The notes under the pieces are model-generated. The model ran no database searches. It had not been told where the DNA came from and saw only the letters and a list, made by a program, of their open reading frames with translations. Below, piece after piece: positions 26,243 to 36,746 of a stretch of 64,000 nucleotides of DNA. Position numbers and translations under genes: made by a program. Location of the stretch: positions 124,001-188,000 of the forward strand of contig NZ_JAPEHW010000001.1 of assembly GCF_028875915.1 (NCBI RefSeq), read 5' to 3'. Numbering within the stretch: position 1 is the stretch's first letter; each line of letters starts with the position of its first letter. This DNA comes from Pseudoalteromonas sp. G4 (GTDB lineage Bacteria; Pseudomonadota; Gammaproteobacteria; Enterobacterales; Alteromonadaceae).

Positions 26243-27946
26243 TTAGTCTGCTTGAAGGGTTAGCAGTTTATCGCTACTCAGGTTAAAGCAAACAACTTGA
26301 TTTCTTCCATTTGCTTTTGCGCGATAAAGGGCTTTATCTGCATTAATGATTGCTGGTTTTAAATCATTTTGTACTTCTGCAATACCAAAGCTTGCGGTGA
26401 TTGATAATGCCTCATGATTGTGAGAGCTAATCCGAGTTTTTTCGATTTGTATTCTCAATTTTTCGATAAATTTAAATGCAGACCGTTCATTACAACGTGG
26501 TAGAGCAATAATAAATTCTTCCCCACCTAACCGAGCGACAATTGCATTTTCTGGAGTGAATTTCTTAAGAATATCTGCAAATGCAGTCAACACTTCATCA
26601 CCAACTAAATGACCATATTGGTCATTGAATTTTTTAAATAGATCAATATCTGCAATGGCTATACTTAAAGGAGTTTGGTCAGAATCTTTAGTTAGTAATT
26701 GATTAGTAACTTCATCAAAATAACGGCGATTATATAACTGTGTAAGTGGATCTGTATTTGCTTGTATTTGTAAACAGGCTTGCTCTTTTTCGATACGTTC
26801 AAGTTCTCGTATGCGGTAAGAAATGATAAAAGCAAGCATAAATGCCTCGAGCATGATGCCGATACCAACAGCATGGCTTGTCACATAAGTGTTTGGCAGA
26901 ATACCTTTGTAATAACCAATGGCAAGTATGCTGAAAAGAACAAAAAAACTGTGACCAATTAAAAAATACTTAGCTAGAGGGTTACCCTTATTCTTGATAG
27001 ATAAGCTGACAGTTAACGTAACTGCTATCATTATTGCAGCATGAGTCGATGTAGGTTCAAGCGCTGCAATGATATCGATAGTGCCATAGAATATATTCAA
27101 AACAATTAAAACGAGTACAGCTAATAGTGCTTTATGTTCTAATGGATACATTCGTTTTGTTTCGAATATACACATCATAAATAAAATTAAGAAACATGGC
27201 ATGGCTAGTAATGACAAATTTATATGGATCATTGATTGGCCATAAATCCCAAATAAAGTGGCTAAAAAACCATATGAAAGAGCAATCCATACGGATGATG
27301 CCACTAAATAAAGGGCATAGAAGATATTTTCTTTTTTCCGTGATGTAATAAATAAGATGATGTTATAAAACATTAAGGCCAATAAGATGCCGACCATGAT
27401 GCCAATATCGTAATTTTGACTGATAAGAGCATGTTTAGAATTTTCCTCATCATAAATAGCTAATGTAAACCATTGATGAGAAAAGGTTTCATTTTTTAAA
27501 TAAATATAGCTTTCAGAATAAGGAGAAAGGTTAATGGGAAATATGGCAGTGCTGCCATATAGTTTTGTGTTTGGTTTGGCATCACCTAAATAAACAACAT
27601 GACTATTTTCAATTAAGTTATTAGTCGCCTGATAAAGTGTCAGTTGTTTGGTGTGGTATGCTTCAGGGATATGTAAAAATAACTTTTTTGTTTTAGGTGA
27701 GGTATTAGATAGCAAAAATCTTACCCAAGTAGTTTTTGCATCTTTTCCAAGAGTAAGTCGATTAGATGAATTTTTAAAAGACTTGTTTTTGACTGTGTAA
27801 AAATCATCAGCACCAGATTTATCTACATAGTATTCAACGCTAAATCTTGTAAATGATGTTTCTGCTTCGTTTACTTCAATATGAGCATTTGAGCTGAAAC
27901 TAAAAAAAAATAATAAAAGAAGCAGCATCGTAGCGGTCAGTGGCAT
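26243..27946 (-). CDS. Diguanylate cyclase with 7TMR-DISM sensor
   Basis: 567 residues. After a signal peptide comes a periplasmic 7TMR-DISM extracellular domain (about residues 25-160, with KTTWVRFLLSN and YIYLKNE segments), then seven transmembrane helices (about 185-385), a short coiled linker and a GGDEF domain from about residue 405. The active-site loop is GGEEF (474-478), so synthesis of cyclic di-GMP is expected; no RxxD inhibitory site is seen just upstream. The periplasmic part likely binds a small ligand such as a carbohydrate. AAGGATT precedes the ATG. A heptamer repeat lies about 105 bp upstream. Confidence 0.92.
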   Translation of the reverse strand: MPLTATMLLLLLFFFSFSSNAHIEVNEAETSFTRFSVEYYVDKSGADDFYTVKNKSFKNSSNRLTLGKDAKTTWVRFLLSNTSPKTKKLFLHIPEAYHTKQLTLYQATNNLIENSHVVYLGDAKPNTKLYGSTAIFPINLSPYSESYIYLKNETFSHQWFTLAIYDEENSKHALISQNYDIGIMVGILLALMFYNIILFITSRKKENIFYALYLVASSVWIALSYGFLATLFGIYGQSMIHINLSLLAMPCFLILFMMCIFETKRMYPLEHKALLAVLVLIVLNIFYGTIDIIAALEPTSTHAAIMIAVTLTVSLSIKNKGNPLAKYFLIGHSFFVLFSILAIGYYKGILPNTYVTSHAVGIGIMLEAFMLAFIISYRIRELERIEKEQACLQIQANTDPLTQLYNRRYFDEVTNQLLTKDSDQTPLSIAIADIDLFKKFNDQYGHLVGDEVLTAFADILKKFTPENAIVARLGGEEFIIALPRCNERSAFKFIEKLRIQIEKTRISSHNHEALSITASFGIAEVQNDLKPAIINADKALYRAKANGRNQVVCFNLSSDKLLTLQAD

Positions 27947-28050
27947 AATCCTTTAGCCTTTATAAAACACCCCTTAGCTAAAAGATATCACACTCTATAA
28001 CAATCTCATATGAAATATGAAATAAATTCAACTTACTCAATAATCGTACA

Positions 28051-28083
28051 ATGAAATATGAAATATGAAATATGAAATATGAA
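28051..28083. repeat. Tandem heptamer repeat (ATGAAAT), 4.7 copies
   Basis: Perfect 7-bp repeats, with two more copies of the same unit at about 28010-28023. They lie in the 212-bp gap upstream of the diguanylate cyclase gene and downstream of a membrane protein gene. The unit length is not a multiple of a helical turn, so copy changes would shift promoter spacing. Confidence 0.85.
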
Positions 28084-28158
28084 CTTTAACTTTTAAAATT
28101 AGTGAACGTGTATCAAAAAATTAATATGTTATTTATCCCTATATCAATTGAAAGGTTT

Positions 28159-28698
28159 TTAAATTTGCTCTGCGTTTTGTCTGTAGCATTGCAATGTGAA
28201 TAGTCGTAACTTGTATAACGCATAGCACATAGCGGCAGTAATAACCGAGTAAACAATGCCACTTAGTGCACCAAAAACAATGCTTAGGCTCAAAGCAAAT
28301 CCTAAAATACATTCAGCACGATATGCCTTTACTAAAAAAGCAATAAATGCGATTGCAATAATTAATATTCCAACATAGTCGGCGTAGCCCAAATACACAC
28401 TACCTGAAATAGTCGCGCCATAATTAAATGACAGTAAAAAGCCAATCAAGGTAAAAGTCGTGTTTTTTGCGCGTTTACGGGCATTTTGCTTAAACCGAGT
28501 TTGTATCAAACAAAGGCAAATATATACAAAGGTCGGCATTAAGATAACTGCTAACCAGCTAGGTAATTCAAATGAGTAAGGATAGTTTGAGAAAGTATAA
28601 ATCGTTAAAATGTTGTGATTAGCCTCAAAATTTAACAGCGATAGCTGAAGCATTGCTGTAAACGCTGTGACACTCCAAATAAATTTGTTTTTTAACAT
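28159..28698 (-). CDS. Integral membrane protein of unknown function
   Basis: 179 residues with five or six hydrophobic segments, mostly in pairs (residues about 10-25, 45-65, 80-98, 103-120, 125-145 and 150-170). No family recognised. ATG at 28698 (MLKNKFIW) is preferred to an in-frame ATG at 28764 which has no ribosome binding site. The gene is in the same direction as the diguanylate cyclase gene but separated by the repeat region, so an operon is not obvious. Confidence 0.6.
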   Translation of the reverse strand: MLKNKFIWSVTAFTAMLQLSLLNFEANHNILTIYTFSNYPYSFELPSWLAVILMPTFVYICLCLIQTRFKQNARKRAKNTTFTLIGFLLSFNYGATISGSVYLGYADYVGILIIAIAFIAFLVKAYRAECILGFALSLSIVFGALSGIVYSVITAAMCYALYKLRLFTLQCYRQNAEQI

Positions 28699-28866
28699 TT
28701 CCCACACCAAGTAACATCTTTTTTTATTCTTTAATGGCAAAAGTCGCGCCAAAAATAAAATCATTTGAATTCAATGCTCTATATTTCAAGGTGGTTGTGT
28801 GCTTTGGGTATTTAGTTATATTTTAGTGAACTTGGTAAGAGAGTTAGTCTTTTTCACAACTTTCAA

Positions 28867-28875
28867 TGATATAAT
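28867..28875 (+). promoter_or_regulatory. Extended -10 promoter for the RhlE-like helicase
   Basis: TGATATAAT carries a perfect TATAAT with the TGn extension, 31 bp before the chosen start. No convincing -35 box. Confidence 0.6.
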
Positions 28876-28905
28876 TTTGTGACTTTGCGCTTAATTATAT
28901 TAACT

Positions 28906-30156
28906 ATGGCATTTTCAGATTTTCGTTTAAATAAAACGCTTTTAACTACACTGCAACAATTAAATTATTTAGAGCCCACACCAATCCAACAATTGGCGAT
29001 CCCTGAAGTATTTAAGGGGGCTGATTTAATAGCCCATGCGCAAACTGGCACAGGCAAAACGGCGGCCTTTATGTTGCCAATTATTCATCATATTTTAGAG
29101 AAAAATGAAGTCTCATCTTTGCCAAGTAAACAAGTAAGCGCACTTGTATTAGTGCCGACAAGAGAACTTGCTCAACAAGTTGCTAAGGCTTCAGAAAGCT
29201 ATAGTCAAAACAGTCAAATTAGCGTTGCGTGTTTATATGGTGGGGCAAATATTGGCCCGCAAGAAAAAAAGCTCGCAAAAGGTGTACAAATTGTGGTTGC
29301 TACGCCGGGTCGATTGCTCGACCATTTAATTAAGGGCACTGTCGATTTATCCCAACTAACCCATTTAGTGTTTGATGAAGCCGATCGCATGTTAGATATG
29401 GGGTTTATCGGAGAAATCAAACGCATCATGCGACGTGTTCCTGAAAAAAGGCAAACATTATTGTTCTCAGCTACGGTTGATGAACATGTGATTAACAATG
29501 TAAGCCAATGGCTAAATAACCCACAACGAATTGGCGTCGATGCGCCAAATACGGCTGCAACCAAGGTTGAACAATTATTTTATGCTGTTGATGAAGAACG
29601 TAAACGCGAATTAATTGCTTACACCATAGGTAAAAATAACTGGCATCAAGTGCTTGTATTTACGCGTACTAAAAATTATGCCGATGAATTAGCAAAAGAA
29701 CTCAATAAAGATGGGCTAAAGACGCAAGCAATTCATGGCGATAAGTCACAAGGAGCGAGAAATAAAGCATTAGAGCAATTTCGTGATGGTGAACTGCGTG
29801 TGTTGGTAGCAACCGACGTTGCTGCGCGAGGCATTGATATTCCATCGTTAGATTTCGTTATAAATGCTGAATTACCTTATGTGGCAGAAGATTATGTGCA
29901 TCGAATTGGTCGAACAGGGCGAGCGGGTAAAGTAGGCACTGCAATTTCATTGGTTGGGTTAGATGAAAACTGGTTGCTAGAAGAAATAGAAGTACTTCTT
30001 GATGAACGCCTTACCCCGCAATGGTTAGCTGGATTTGAACCAGATCTTACTCGTGAACCTAAAAATAATCGTAAAAATACGGCAAAATCACGAAAGCAGC
30101 GTGATAAAAAACGCATTTTGGGGCAGCGTAGCACGCGTCGTCGCAAAAAGAATTAA
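28906..30156 (+). CDS. RhlE-like DEAD-box RNA helicase
   Basis: 416 residues. All helicase motifs are in order: Q motif (EPTPIQQLAIP), Walker A (AQTGTGKTAAF), PTRELAQQ, TPGRLLDHL, DEAD (VFDEADRMLDMGF), SAT (LLFSATV), RGID, HRIGRTGRAG. The core is closest to the RhlE group; the C-terminus is short and very basic (KNRRKNTAKSRKQRDKKRI...), a typical RNA-tethering tail. Role: ATP-driven RNA remodelling, for example in ribosome assembly or mRNA decay. ATG at 28906 begins the family N-terminus (MAFSDFRLN); no ribosome binding site precedes it. Confidence 0.92.
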   Translation: MAFSDFRLNKTLLTTLQQLNYLEPTPIQQLAIPEVFKGADLIAHAQTGTGKTAAFMLPIIHHILEKNEVSSLPSKQVSALVLVPTRELAQQVAKASESYSQNSQISVACLYGGANIGPQEKKLAKGVQIVVATPGRLLDHLIKGTVDLSQLTHLVFDEADRMLDMGFIGEIKRIMRRVPEKRQTLLFSATVDEHVINNVSQWLNNPQRIGVDAPNTAATKVEQLFYAVDEERKRELIAYTIGKNNWHQVLVFTRTKNYADELAKELNKDGLKTQAIHGDKSQGARNKALEQFRDGELRVLVATDVAARGIDIPSLDFVINAELPYVAEDYVHRIGRTGRAGKVGTAISLVGLDENWLLEEIEVLLDERLTPQWLAGFEPDLTREPKNNRKNTAKSRKQRDKKRILGQRSTRRRKKN

Positions 30157-30401
30157 GTAAAACTAGGTACTGACTTTTTGAGGCGAGTTTCAATAAACAG
30201 AGCTTTCTTGAAATGCGTCTCTTATTTTAAGCCTCTAATTAATTCCACTTATAATCCTTTCTAAACGCTCAATCTTCAAAAAATTAGTCAATTAGTTTAG
30301 CTATTTTAGTTAACAAATTTTCTTTTTATAAAAATAAACTATTTTGAAAGAGGTATCGTATTAACTAATTGCTTTGCTAGCCAATCAATGGGGCGTTCAT
30401 A

Positions 30402-33400
30402 ATGCTAAAAAACCTTCCTATTTTGCTCAAGCTACTGCTAATTCTACTTATTCCAAGTGCATTATGTGGCATGCTCATTTACCAATTAAATAAAACCAGC
30501 GAAGTGCAAATCACAGCTCAATTGGACATCAATAAGGTGATTGCGCTTACACAAGGGCTTAATAACGTTGCGCACAACTTTGCTGTTGAACGTGGAATAA
30601 GTGCCGGATTTTTGGGTTCGCGAGGAGCAGAGGGCAAACAAGCCCTTGCGGAGCAACGCTTAAAAGCAGATAAAGCAGCGGAAGCATTATTACTTGAGCT
30701 GGATGAAATTAAGACGCTATCACTAAATAAGCATTCGATTGAGGTGATAAGTACTTTAAAAAAACAATTTGCAGAACGAGAAACCGTTCGATCAAAAGTG
30801 GATACACTCACAAGTGATTCAGATTTCTTTGCTTTCTATTCCTCACTAAATGCCAATGCCATCACGCTTACTGAAAAGTTATCGGTGTATATTACCGACC
30901 CAACTTTAGCCGCTAAATTCAAAGCATCAATTCAACTAATCTGGTTAAAAGAGCATTTAGGGCAAGTGCGAGGAGCGCTTAATGGTATTTTTGCTAAAGG
31001 AGATTATGCGAATAACCGCGCAACCCAGGTTAATCAATTTTTGGCACAACTAGTTATAAGAGAAAGACAATTTAAGCACTATGCAAATGATGAATATTTG
31101 AGCCTTTATGAGACACTTAAAAGCAAAAAAGAAGTCGAAAATGTAAAATCAATGACGTCAATATTTACTAATAATGTAGAGCTTCGAAACCAAAACAAAG
31201 CGCTAAAAGTTTTACTAAGCCAGAACGTTGTTAATCAGAATGAACTGTTAGAGCTTAAACAAATATTAAATGAGTTGAAGCCACTTGTATCAAATGAATT
31301 CTACAGTTCATTATCTGGTGAAATTAATTTAATACAGCCTAATTCTGAGATTGCGACCAAGAATTTAAAACGGATTAATTCACTTTTATCTACAGCTGTA
31401 GTGCTACTAAAAGTAGATGCTAAAACGTGGTTTTTAAATGCCACAGAGGAAATAAAGTTTGTAAATGGTTTAATTCAAACACTTTCAAGTGAAATATCAA
31501 CTAAGGCGCAGCAAACCTTAACTAATACCCAAAAAACAATTGAAAAAGCGCTCTACACAGTCTTAGCTTTTCTGTTGATAAGCCTTGTAATGGGTTACCT
31601 AATTGCCCGTTCAATAAAACTTGCACTCAATCAGATACAGCAAACAATCGAACAGGTTCAACAGGATAATAATTACAGCTTAAGAGTTCCTTTAAAACAA
31701 AAAGATGAAATTGGCAAAACCGCGGATAATATAAATTCATTGCTTGGCAATTTAAGAATGGCATTTGATGAAATAACTACAATGAGTGATGCATTAGCAA
31801 ATGGACGTTATAGTGATATTAACTGTAAAGGCAGTTACACCGGCGATTTGTCAAGCTTAGTTAAACAAATCGAAACGGCAGGTAGGCAAGTAGGTACAGG
31901 TGTTGGCGAAATAAGTTCGGTGATGTCAGCTGTCAAACAAGGTGACTTTTCCAATACCATTCAAGCTGACTTAAAAGGGCAATTGGGTCAACTAAAAGAG
32001 GATGTTAATAATACAGTAATCATCTGTGACCAATCATTTAGTGCTATTACATCCGTTGTTACAGATTTGGCTCATGGTAATTTGAACAATCAATACGCTA
32101 ATGATTTAACTGGTGAGTTTGGTAATGTACTCAACTCTGCAATTCAATGCCGAGACATTTTACACAAAACAATTGAACAAGAAATACAACAGCTGGTGGA
32201 TGCTGCTTCCAAAGGCAAATTAGACGTTCAAATAAAAGAAACAGGTAAAGAAGGGTGTTTCTTGGCGTTAACTGTTGGCATAAACAAACTCCAAACTCTA
32301 AATCGCCAAGTAATTGGTGAGGTAGACAAAGTATTTGCAAACTTAGCAAAAGGTAGTTTAGCTACTAATATAGAGGGCAACTTCGACGGTGCTTATGCCC
32401 GATTGCAGGAAAATGCAAATAAAACGATTTTAACCCTTGAGCAAATTATCGAAAAAGAAATTGCGAATATTGTTGACGATTGTTTGATTGGCGAACTCTC
32501 ATCAAGAATAAATACCCAAGATAAAGAAGGTTTCTTTCTCTCATTAAGTCAATCACTTAATAATTTAGTATCTCTTAATCAAAATGTCATAAGTGAGTTG
32601 AATTCTGTAGCAAATTCTCTTGCTAACGGCAATCTCCATGTAAGTGTTGTTGGTGACTATAAAGGCGAATTTAACTCTTTGAAAGTTAACATTAATAAAT
32701 CACTTTCAGAACTTAGCCAAGTGATAGAGGTTGAAGTGCAAGAGGTTATAAATGAGTTAAAAGTAGGCAATTTAGATAAACGCATTGACAGTGAGAATAA
32801 ACAAGGCTGTTTTTTACAGTTAAGTGACGGCGTTAACCAGATTATTTCTGTTGTGAGTCAGGTTTTGAATGATTTAGATAGTCTATTTGAAAGCTTGGTT
32901 TCAGGTGATTTAACCGCTCGCGTAACAACACATTATGATGGGCAGTTTAAGCGTCTTAAAGATAATGCGAATAATACGGTCAGCAAGTTAGACTCATTAC
33001 TTTCTAATTTACTGACCCTTGCACAATCAGTATCGAATAGTGTGCATGAAATTGCCCATGCTAATGAAGATTTAAGAAGACGGACAGAATCGCAAGCAAG
33101 TGCAGTGGAGCAAACCAGTGTCAGTGTTCAGCGCGTTAATGAATCTGCAAAAGTAGCTCAATCGAATCTTATGGATACAGAGCAGTTGATGCTTACAATG
33201 TAAACAAATGCAAAAAGTGGTCAAAATATTGCCTTTGATGCTAAGGCAACCATGCAACAAGTGAGCGCCTCTAGCGAGCGAATTAAAAATATCATAGGTG
33301 TGATTGATGAAATTGCTTTCCAGACTAATTTACTTGCTCTTAATGCAGCTGTTGAGGCCGCAAGAGCAGGTGAACATGGTCGTGGATTTAGTGTTGTTGC

Positions 33401-33758
33401 AAGTGAAGTTCGAAATCTTGCTCAGCGAAGTGCGCAATCAGCAAACGAAATCAAATCACTTATTACATCTAGCGTTGAACAAGTAACTCACGGCAATCTT
33501 CATGTTGATAAATCAAGTGAAGCGTTGGTGGGTATTGCAAGTTCAATAACCAATGCAAATGAAAAAATGGAAGAAATTGCAGAAGCGAATAAACAGCAAA
33601 CGGCAAGCTTTAACGAAATTAATATTGCGGTAAATAATATTGAGCAAAGTACACAACAAAATGCCGCAATGGTTGAGCAAATTGCAAGCTCGGCAGCTGC
33701 ACTTAACGAAGAAACAAAACGTATGGTAGAAGAAGTTAATTACTTTAAGGTAAGTTAG
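30402..33758 (+). pseudogene. Giant NIT/poly-HAMP methyl-accepting chemotaxis protein split by an in-frame stop
   Basis: The frame is continuous from ATG 30402 to TAG 33756-33758 (1118 codons) except for a TAA at 33201-33203 (codon 934). N-terminus: a transmembrane helix, then a periplasmic NIT-like helical domain (AVERGISAGFLGSRG), a second transmembrane helix near residue 385-405, then a HAMP followed by about seven more HAMP-like repeats with recurring G-N-L/G-D-F turns (residues about 410-860). The signalling tip ([29 protein letters not shown]) lies after the stop codon. As read, the product lacks the CheA/CheW-binding tip and cannot signal. The downstream part alone has no start with a ribosome binding site. 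TAA is one base from CAA (Gln), so a simple nonsense mutation is likely; sequencing error is the alternative. Confidence 0.85.
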
Positions 33759-33789
33759 CATGAAAAGGAAATTACCTTTCCATGCTAAC
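33754..33789. terminator. Bidirectional terminator hairpin
   Basis: GTTAGCATGAAAAGG pairs with CCTTTCCATGCTAAC around a 6-base AT loop (one mismatch). It begins inside the stop codon region of the chemoreceptor and serves the convergent peroxidase gene. Confidence 0.8.
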
Positions 33790-33805
33790 GTCTTGGTGTT
33801 GCTGT

Positions 33806-35284
33806 TTAATTGAATTCAGCAACTAATTGGGTATTATCAACATCTTGCTCAGTTGTTGGGATCCACTTCATTAAGCATTGTTCATCTTTAACACAGGGGT
33901 CAGTTTGTGCTTTTAAGAAAGCAACAACGGCATCCACTTGTTGGTCTGTGTATTCAACAGTTTTTAGTTTAGCTGTACCCGCATTTTGTAACTGTGTTAA
34001 TTGGTTTAGCGCTTTTTCTGTATTTGCTAACCAATTTTCAGTTTGTAGCCCAGGTTGTAAAGTACTTGGATCGTAATTAGCAATCGAAACTGCTGGATTA
34101 AGATGATGTTTTACAACCTCTTCTAATGTTGCAAAAGCACCGCTGTGGCCGTATGGGAATGTTACTTCGATATTGGTTAAATGCGGCGTTCTAAACGCAA
34201 AACGATCGCTATCAGTTTTAGTTTCACGAAAGCGGCCAAAATCTTCATCACCATTAACACCATCGCCTTTGCCGCGGCCAATTTGTGGCATGGCAATCAC
34301 GTGGAATGATTCATCTGTCATAAAGTCGCCTGAATGACAAGATGCACAATTAAATCCACCATTTTCATACGACGTATAAAAAAGTTTTGCACCAACTAAT
34401 TGTTGCTCGGTTAATGCATTATCATCACCTTCCACAAATTTGTGCCAAGGTGAGTTAATTAATACTTGCGAGCGCTGGAATTCACCAAGTGCAAACGCAA
34501 TGTTGTCATAAGTAATTAATTCTTCTAAAGACGTTGTGTCGGCGCTGGTTTCAAAGCCAGTTAAAAACGCGTCAAACCAGCCATTGCTTGAGAGTTCATT
34601 CGTTTTTCCTTGCAATCGACTAGCAAGTTGATCTCGCAATTGTTGGTTTGTTAAGCCAACGGCAAACGAAAAGCCACGCATTTCTTCTTTAGAGGTTACA
34701 GGGAAGCGAGCCTGTGCAGCCGATAAGTTATTACCTGCGAAAGTGTCGACTGTATTAAATAGGCTATCAGGCGTGCGGATATCTTGACCAACACCGTTGA
34801 GTGTTGTGTCATCTGACAAACTTTCTACACGACCATCATGGAACATTTCTTTGTTATAAAATGCAATGTTAAAAGTTGATGGCGCATTACGCGGTACTGT
34901 TGGACCACCATCAGCATGTTCTGCAGAGGGCAAATGTTCGCGGCCAGGACCCAGAAGTTCAGGGTCAATAGCATCAACACCGATAGGGAGGGCTAAGTCA
35001 TCACCGCCGCCAAGAAATGGATGATGGCAACTTGCACATGCTGTATCCATATTGCCACTTAATGATTTGGCGTAAAACAATTGCATACCAAGTTGTGCGA
35101 TAGGCTGTTCAATATGCGGCAATTCAGCAACGTGTTGTGATAAGCCTTTTAATTGATAAGGTTCAATTAAAGTACGCACTTCACTGGCTAAATTGGTTTC
35201 AACATCAGGTTCTTTTACTTTGTTATCATCGTTACAGCCAAGTAACGATGATAACACCACTAATCCTATAAATGTCCTTATCAT
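33806..35284 (-). CDS. Di-haem cytochrome c peroxidase / MauG-like lipoprotein
   Basis: 492 residues with a lipoprotein signal (MIRTFIGLVVLSSLLGC, lipobox LLGC). Two c-type haem motifs are present: CASCH at 83-87 and CASCH at 313-317. Between them lie the family features (VPRNAPSTFNIAFYNKEMFHDGR). This is longer than classical bacterial cytochrome c peroxidases (about 320-350), as in the MauG-like and parallel families, so peroxide reduction or protein oxidation are both possible. Periplasmic, membrane-tethered. Monocistronic, with a terminator downstream. Confidence 0.9.
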   Translation of the reverse strand: MIRTFIGLVVLSSLLGCNDDNKVKEPDVETNLASEVRTLIEPYQLKGLSQHVAELPHIEQPIAQLGMQLFYAKSLSGNMDTACASCHHPFLGGGDDLALPIGVDAIDPELLGPGREHLPSAEHADGGPTVPRNAPSTFNIAFYNKEMFHDGRVESLSDDTTLNGVGQDIRTPDSLFNTVDTFAGNNLSAAQARFPVTSKEEMRGFSFAVGLTNQQLRDQLASRLQGKTNELSSNGWFDAFLTGFETSADTTSLEELITYDNIAFALGEFQRSQVLINSPWHKFVEGDDNALTEQQLVGAKLFYTSYENGGFNCASCHSGDFMTDESFHVIAMPQIGRGKGDGVNGDEDFGRFRETKTDSDRFAFRTPHLTNIEVTFPYGHSGAFATLEEVVKHHLNPAVSIANYDPSTLQPGLQTENWLANTEKALNQLTQLQNAGTAKLKTVEYTDQQVDAVVAFLKAQTDPCVKDEQCLMKWIPTTEQDVDNTQLVAEFN

Positions 35285-35431
35285 CTGCGCCCCTGTTTTT
35301 ATTTTAAATTTAAGTTAAGAAGCGCAATACTAGTAGATAGTAACAAGATAGCAATGAAATCTGTTGTATATTTTCACATAAAATAACTGATATTTTATAA
35401 ATACATTGGTGCAGAAAATTAAAGAATTGTT

Positions 35432-35821
35432 TTACTTTATAAAGTAGCCAATTGTTTGCCACTTGCCGTCAGAGAACATCATAGATAATGTTTCAATACT
35501 TTGGGCTTTATTTTCAAATTGTGTATCAAACTGGATAACTTGATAGCGTCCCTCTGGCATACCTGGTAGTTTTGCATGTTCAGTCGATTCAATGACATTA
35601 CGATGTATCAACTTACCAAGAGGAAATCGAACCTGTTCTAAAGCTGTTTGCCATTGTTTTTCATTTACAAGTCTTTGAAACCGTTCACTGGTGCCTTGCC
35701 ATGATGTCGCATACTCGCCTTTATCTACAAGGGCTAGCCATTCATTTGCAGCTGGTTCTATTTCATGTTCGTTTGCTAACAGATTAGCCGAAAATAACAG
35801 TAAAAAAGTTAAATACTTCAT
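35432..35821 (-). CDS. Secreted DUF4019-family protein
   Basis: 129 residues with a cleavable signal (MKYLTFLLLFSANLLANE). The mature part matches what I know of DUF4019: AANEWLALVDKGEYATSW...ASERFQ-like segment (here TSERFQRLVNEKQWQTALEQVRFPLGKLIHR) and a final DGKWQTIGYFIK strand. Such proteins have an NTF2-like fold but no known activity. It lies 47 bp downstream of the SDR gene in the same direction, so it may be cotranscribed with it. Confidence 0.8.
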   Translation of the reverse strand: MKYLTFLLLFSANLLANEHEIEPAANEWLALVDKGEYATSWQGTSERFQRLVNEKQWQTALEQVRFPLGKLIHRNVIESTEHAKLPGMPEGRYQVIQFDTQFENKAQSIETLSMMFSDGKWQTIGYFIK

Positions 35822-35868
35822 AGTTTGGTATGCCCTTAAAAGTTGTTTGTGTTCTTAATTGGTAATTG

Positions 35869-36699
35869 TTAGTTAAAATGTTTTTTATATTTTAATTTAG
35901 CTTTTGCGCCCATTTTGTATAACAGGGGACGTAGTGCGCGTCGTAATTTTGGGAAAAGATAAGCCAAAGTGGTGAGTTTGCCACTAAACCAAGGCATTGC
36001 TATTTCTTCTTTGTCATTAATTGATAGTGCAACAATGGCATTGGCAACATCAAGTGCACTACTCATAGGTTGTGAATAAACGATGTCTTCCACGTCGTCT
36101 ATTTCGTCCATAATAAAACCGGTATTAATCGGACCTGGTGATACAACTGCCACTTTGACATTATATTGTGTTAATTCATCGAACAATGAATAGGTAAATG
36201 CTCTTAATCCAGCTTTGGTTGCAGCATAAACTGCGGCGCCTTGCAGTGGTGCGCGACCCGCAAGTGAGCCCACCATGACAATTGCACCATTATTTGATTT
36301 TTTAAGATAAGGTAAACACAAGCTGGTTAAGGTAAGTGGTGCTGTTAAATTGACCTGAACCATATTAGTCACTTGTAAGGGTGACAGACCTTGAAATTCC
36401 CCACGATGATGCAGACCTGCATTATTCACAAGGACATCTATTGAACCAAAGGTGTTAATTACGTCATCAACGAGCGTAGCAAGGTTATTAATATCACCAA
36501 TATCACAAAGGAATATTTCGGCATGAGTATATTGGTTAATTTGTTCAGCAAGTTCTTTTAGTGGGCCTTCATTCCTTGCGACTAGCGCAACATTCGCTCC
36601 TAGTTTCGCAAATTGTTTCGCTGTCTCAGCGCCGACACCTTTAGAAGCACCTGTTATTAAAACCGTTTTATTTTTATAGTTATTCATTTCAATAGCCAT
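35869..36699 (-). CDS. Short-chain dehydrogenase/reductase
   Basis: 276 residues. The classical SDR signature is complete: TGASKGVGAETA (nucleotide binding), NNAG, catalytic Ser in VGSLAGRAP and YAATK (YxxxK), then SPGPINTGF. The basic C-terminal tail with a hydrophobic segment (LAYLFPKLRRALRPLLYKMGAKAKLKYKK) is as seen in membrane-associated retinol/sphinganine-like dehydrogenases. Uses NAD(P); substrate unknown. Start at 36699 or 36687, neither with a strong ribosome binding site. It is divergent from the DUF2339 gene. Confidence 0.87.
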   Translation of the reverse strand: MAIEMNNYKNKTVLITGASKGVGAETAKQFAKLGANVALVARNEGPLKELAEQINQYTHAEIFLCDIGDINNLATLVDDVINTFGSIDVLVNNAGLHHRGEFQGLSPLQVTNMVQVNLTAPLTLTSLCLPYLKKSNNGAIVMVGSLAGRAPLQGAAVYAATKAGLRAFTYSLFDELTQYNVKVAVVSPGPINTGFIMDEIDDVEDIVYSQPMSSALDVANAIVALSINDKEEIAMPWFSGKLTTLAYLFPKLRRALRPLLYKMGAKAKLKYKKHFN

Positions 36700-36746
36700 T
36701 CAAGGTACATTAAAGCAAGATTGTTGTTTAATTTATCTGAAAATGT

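Noticed and set aside
28051-28083. CRISPR-like repeat
   Set aside because: Repeat unit is 7 bp without spacers; a simple tandem repeat.
30335-30365. Sigma-28 (flagellar) promoter before the first chemoreceptor
   Set aside because: TAAACTAT resembles the -35 but the expected GCCGATAA is absent.
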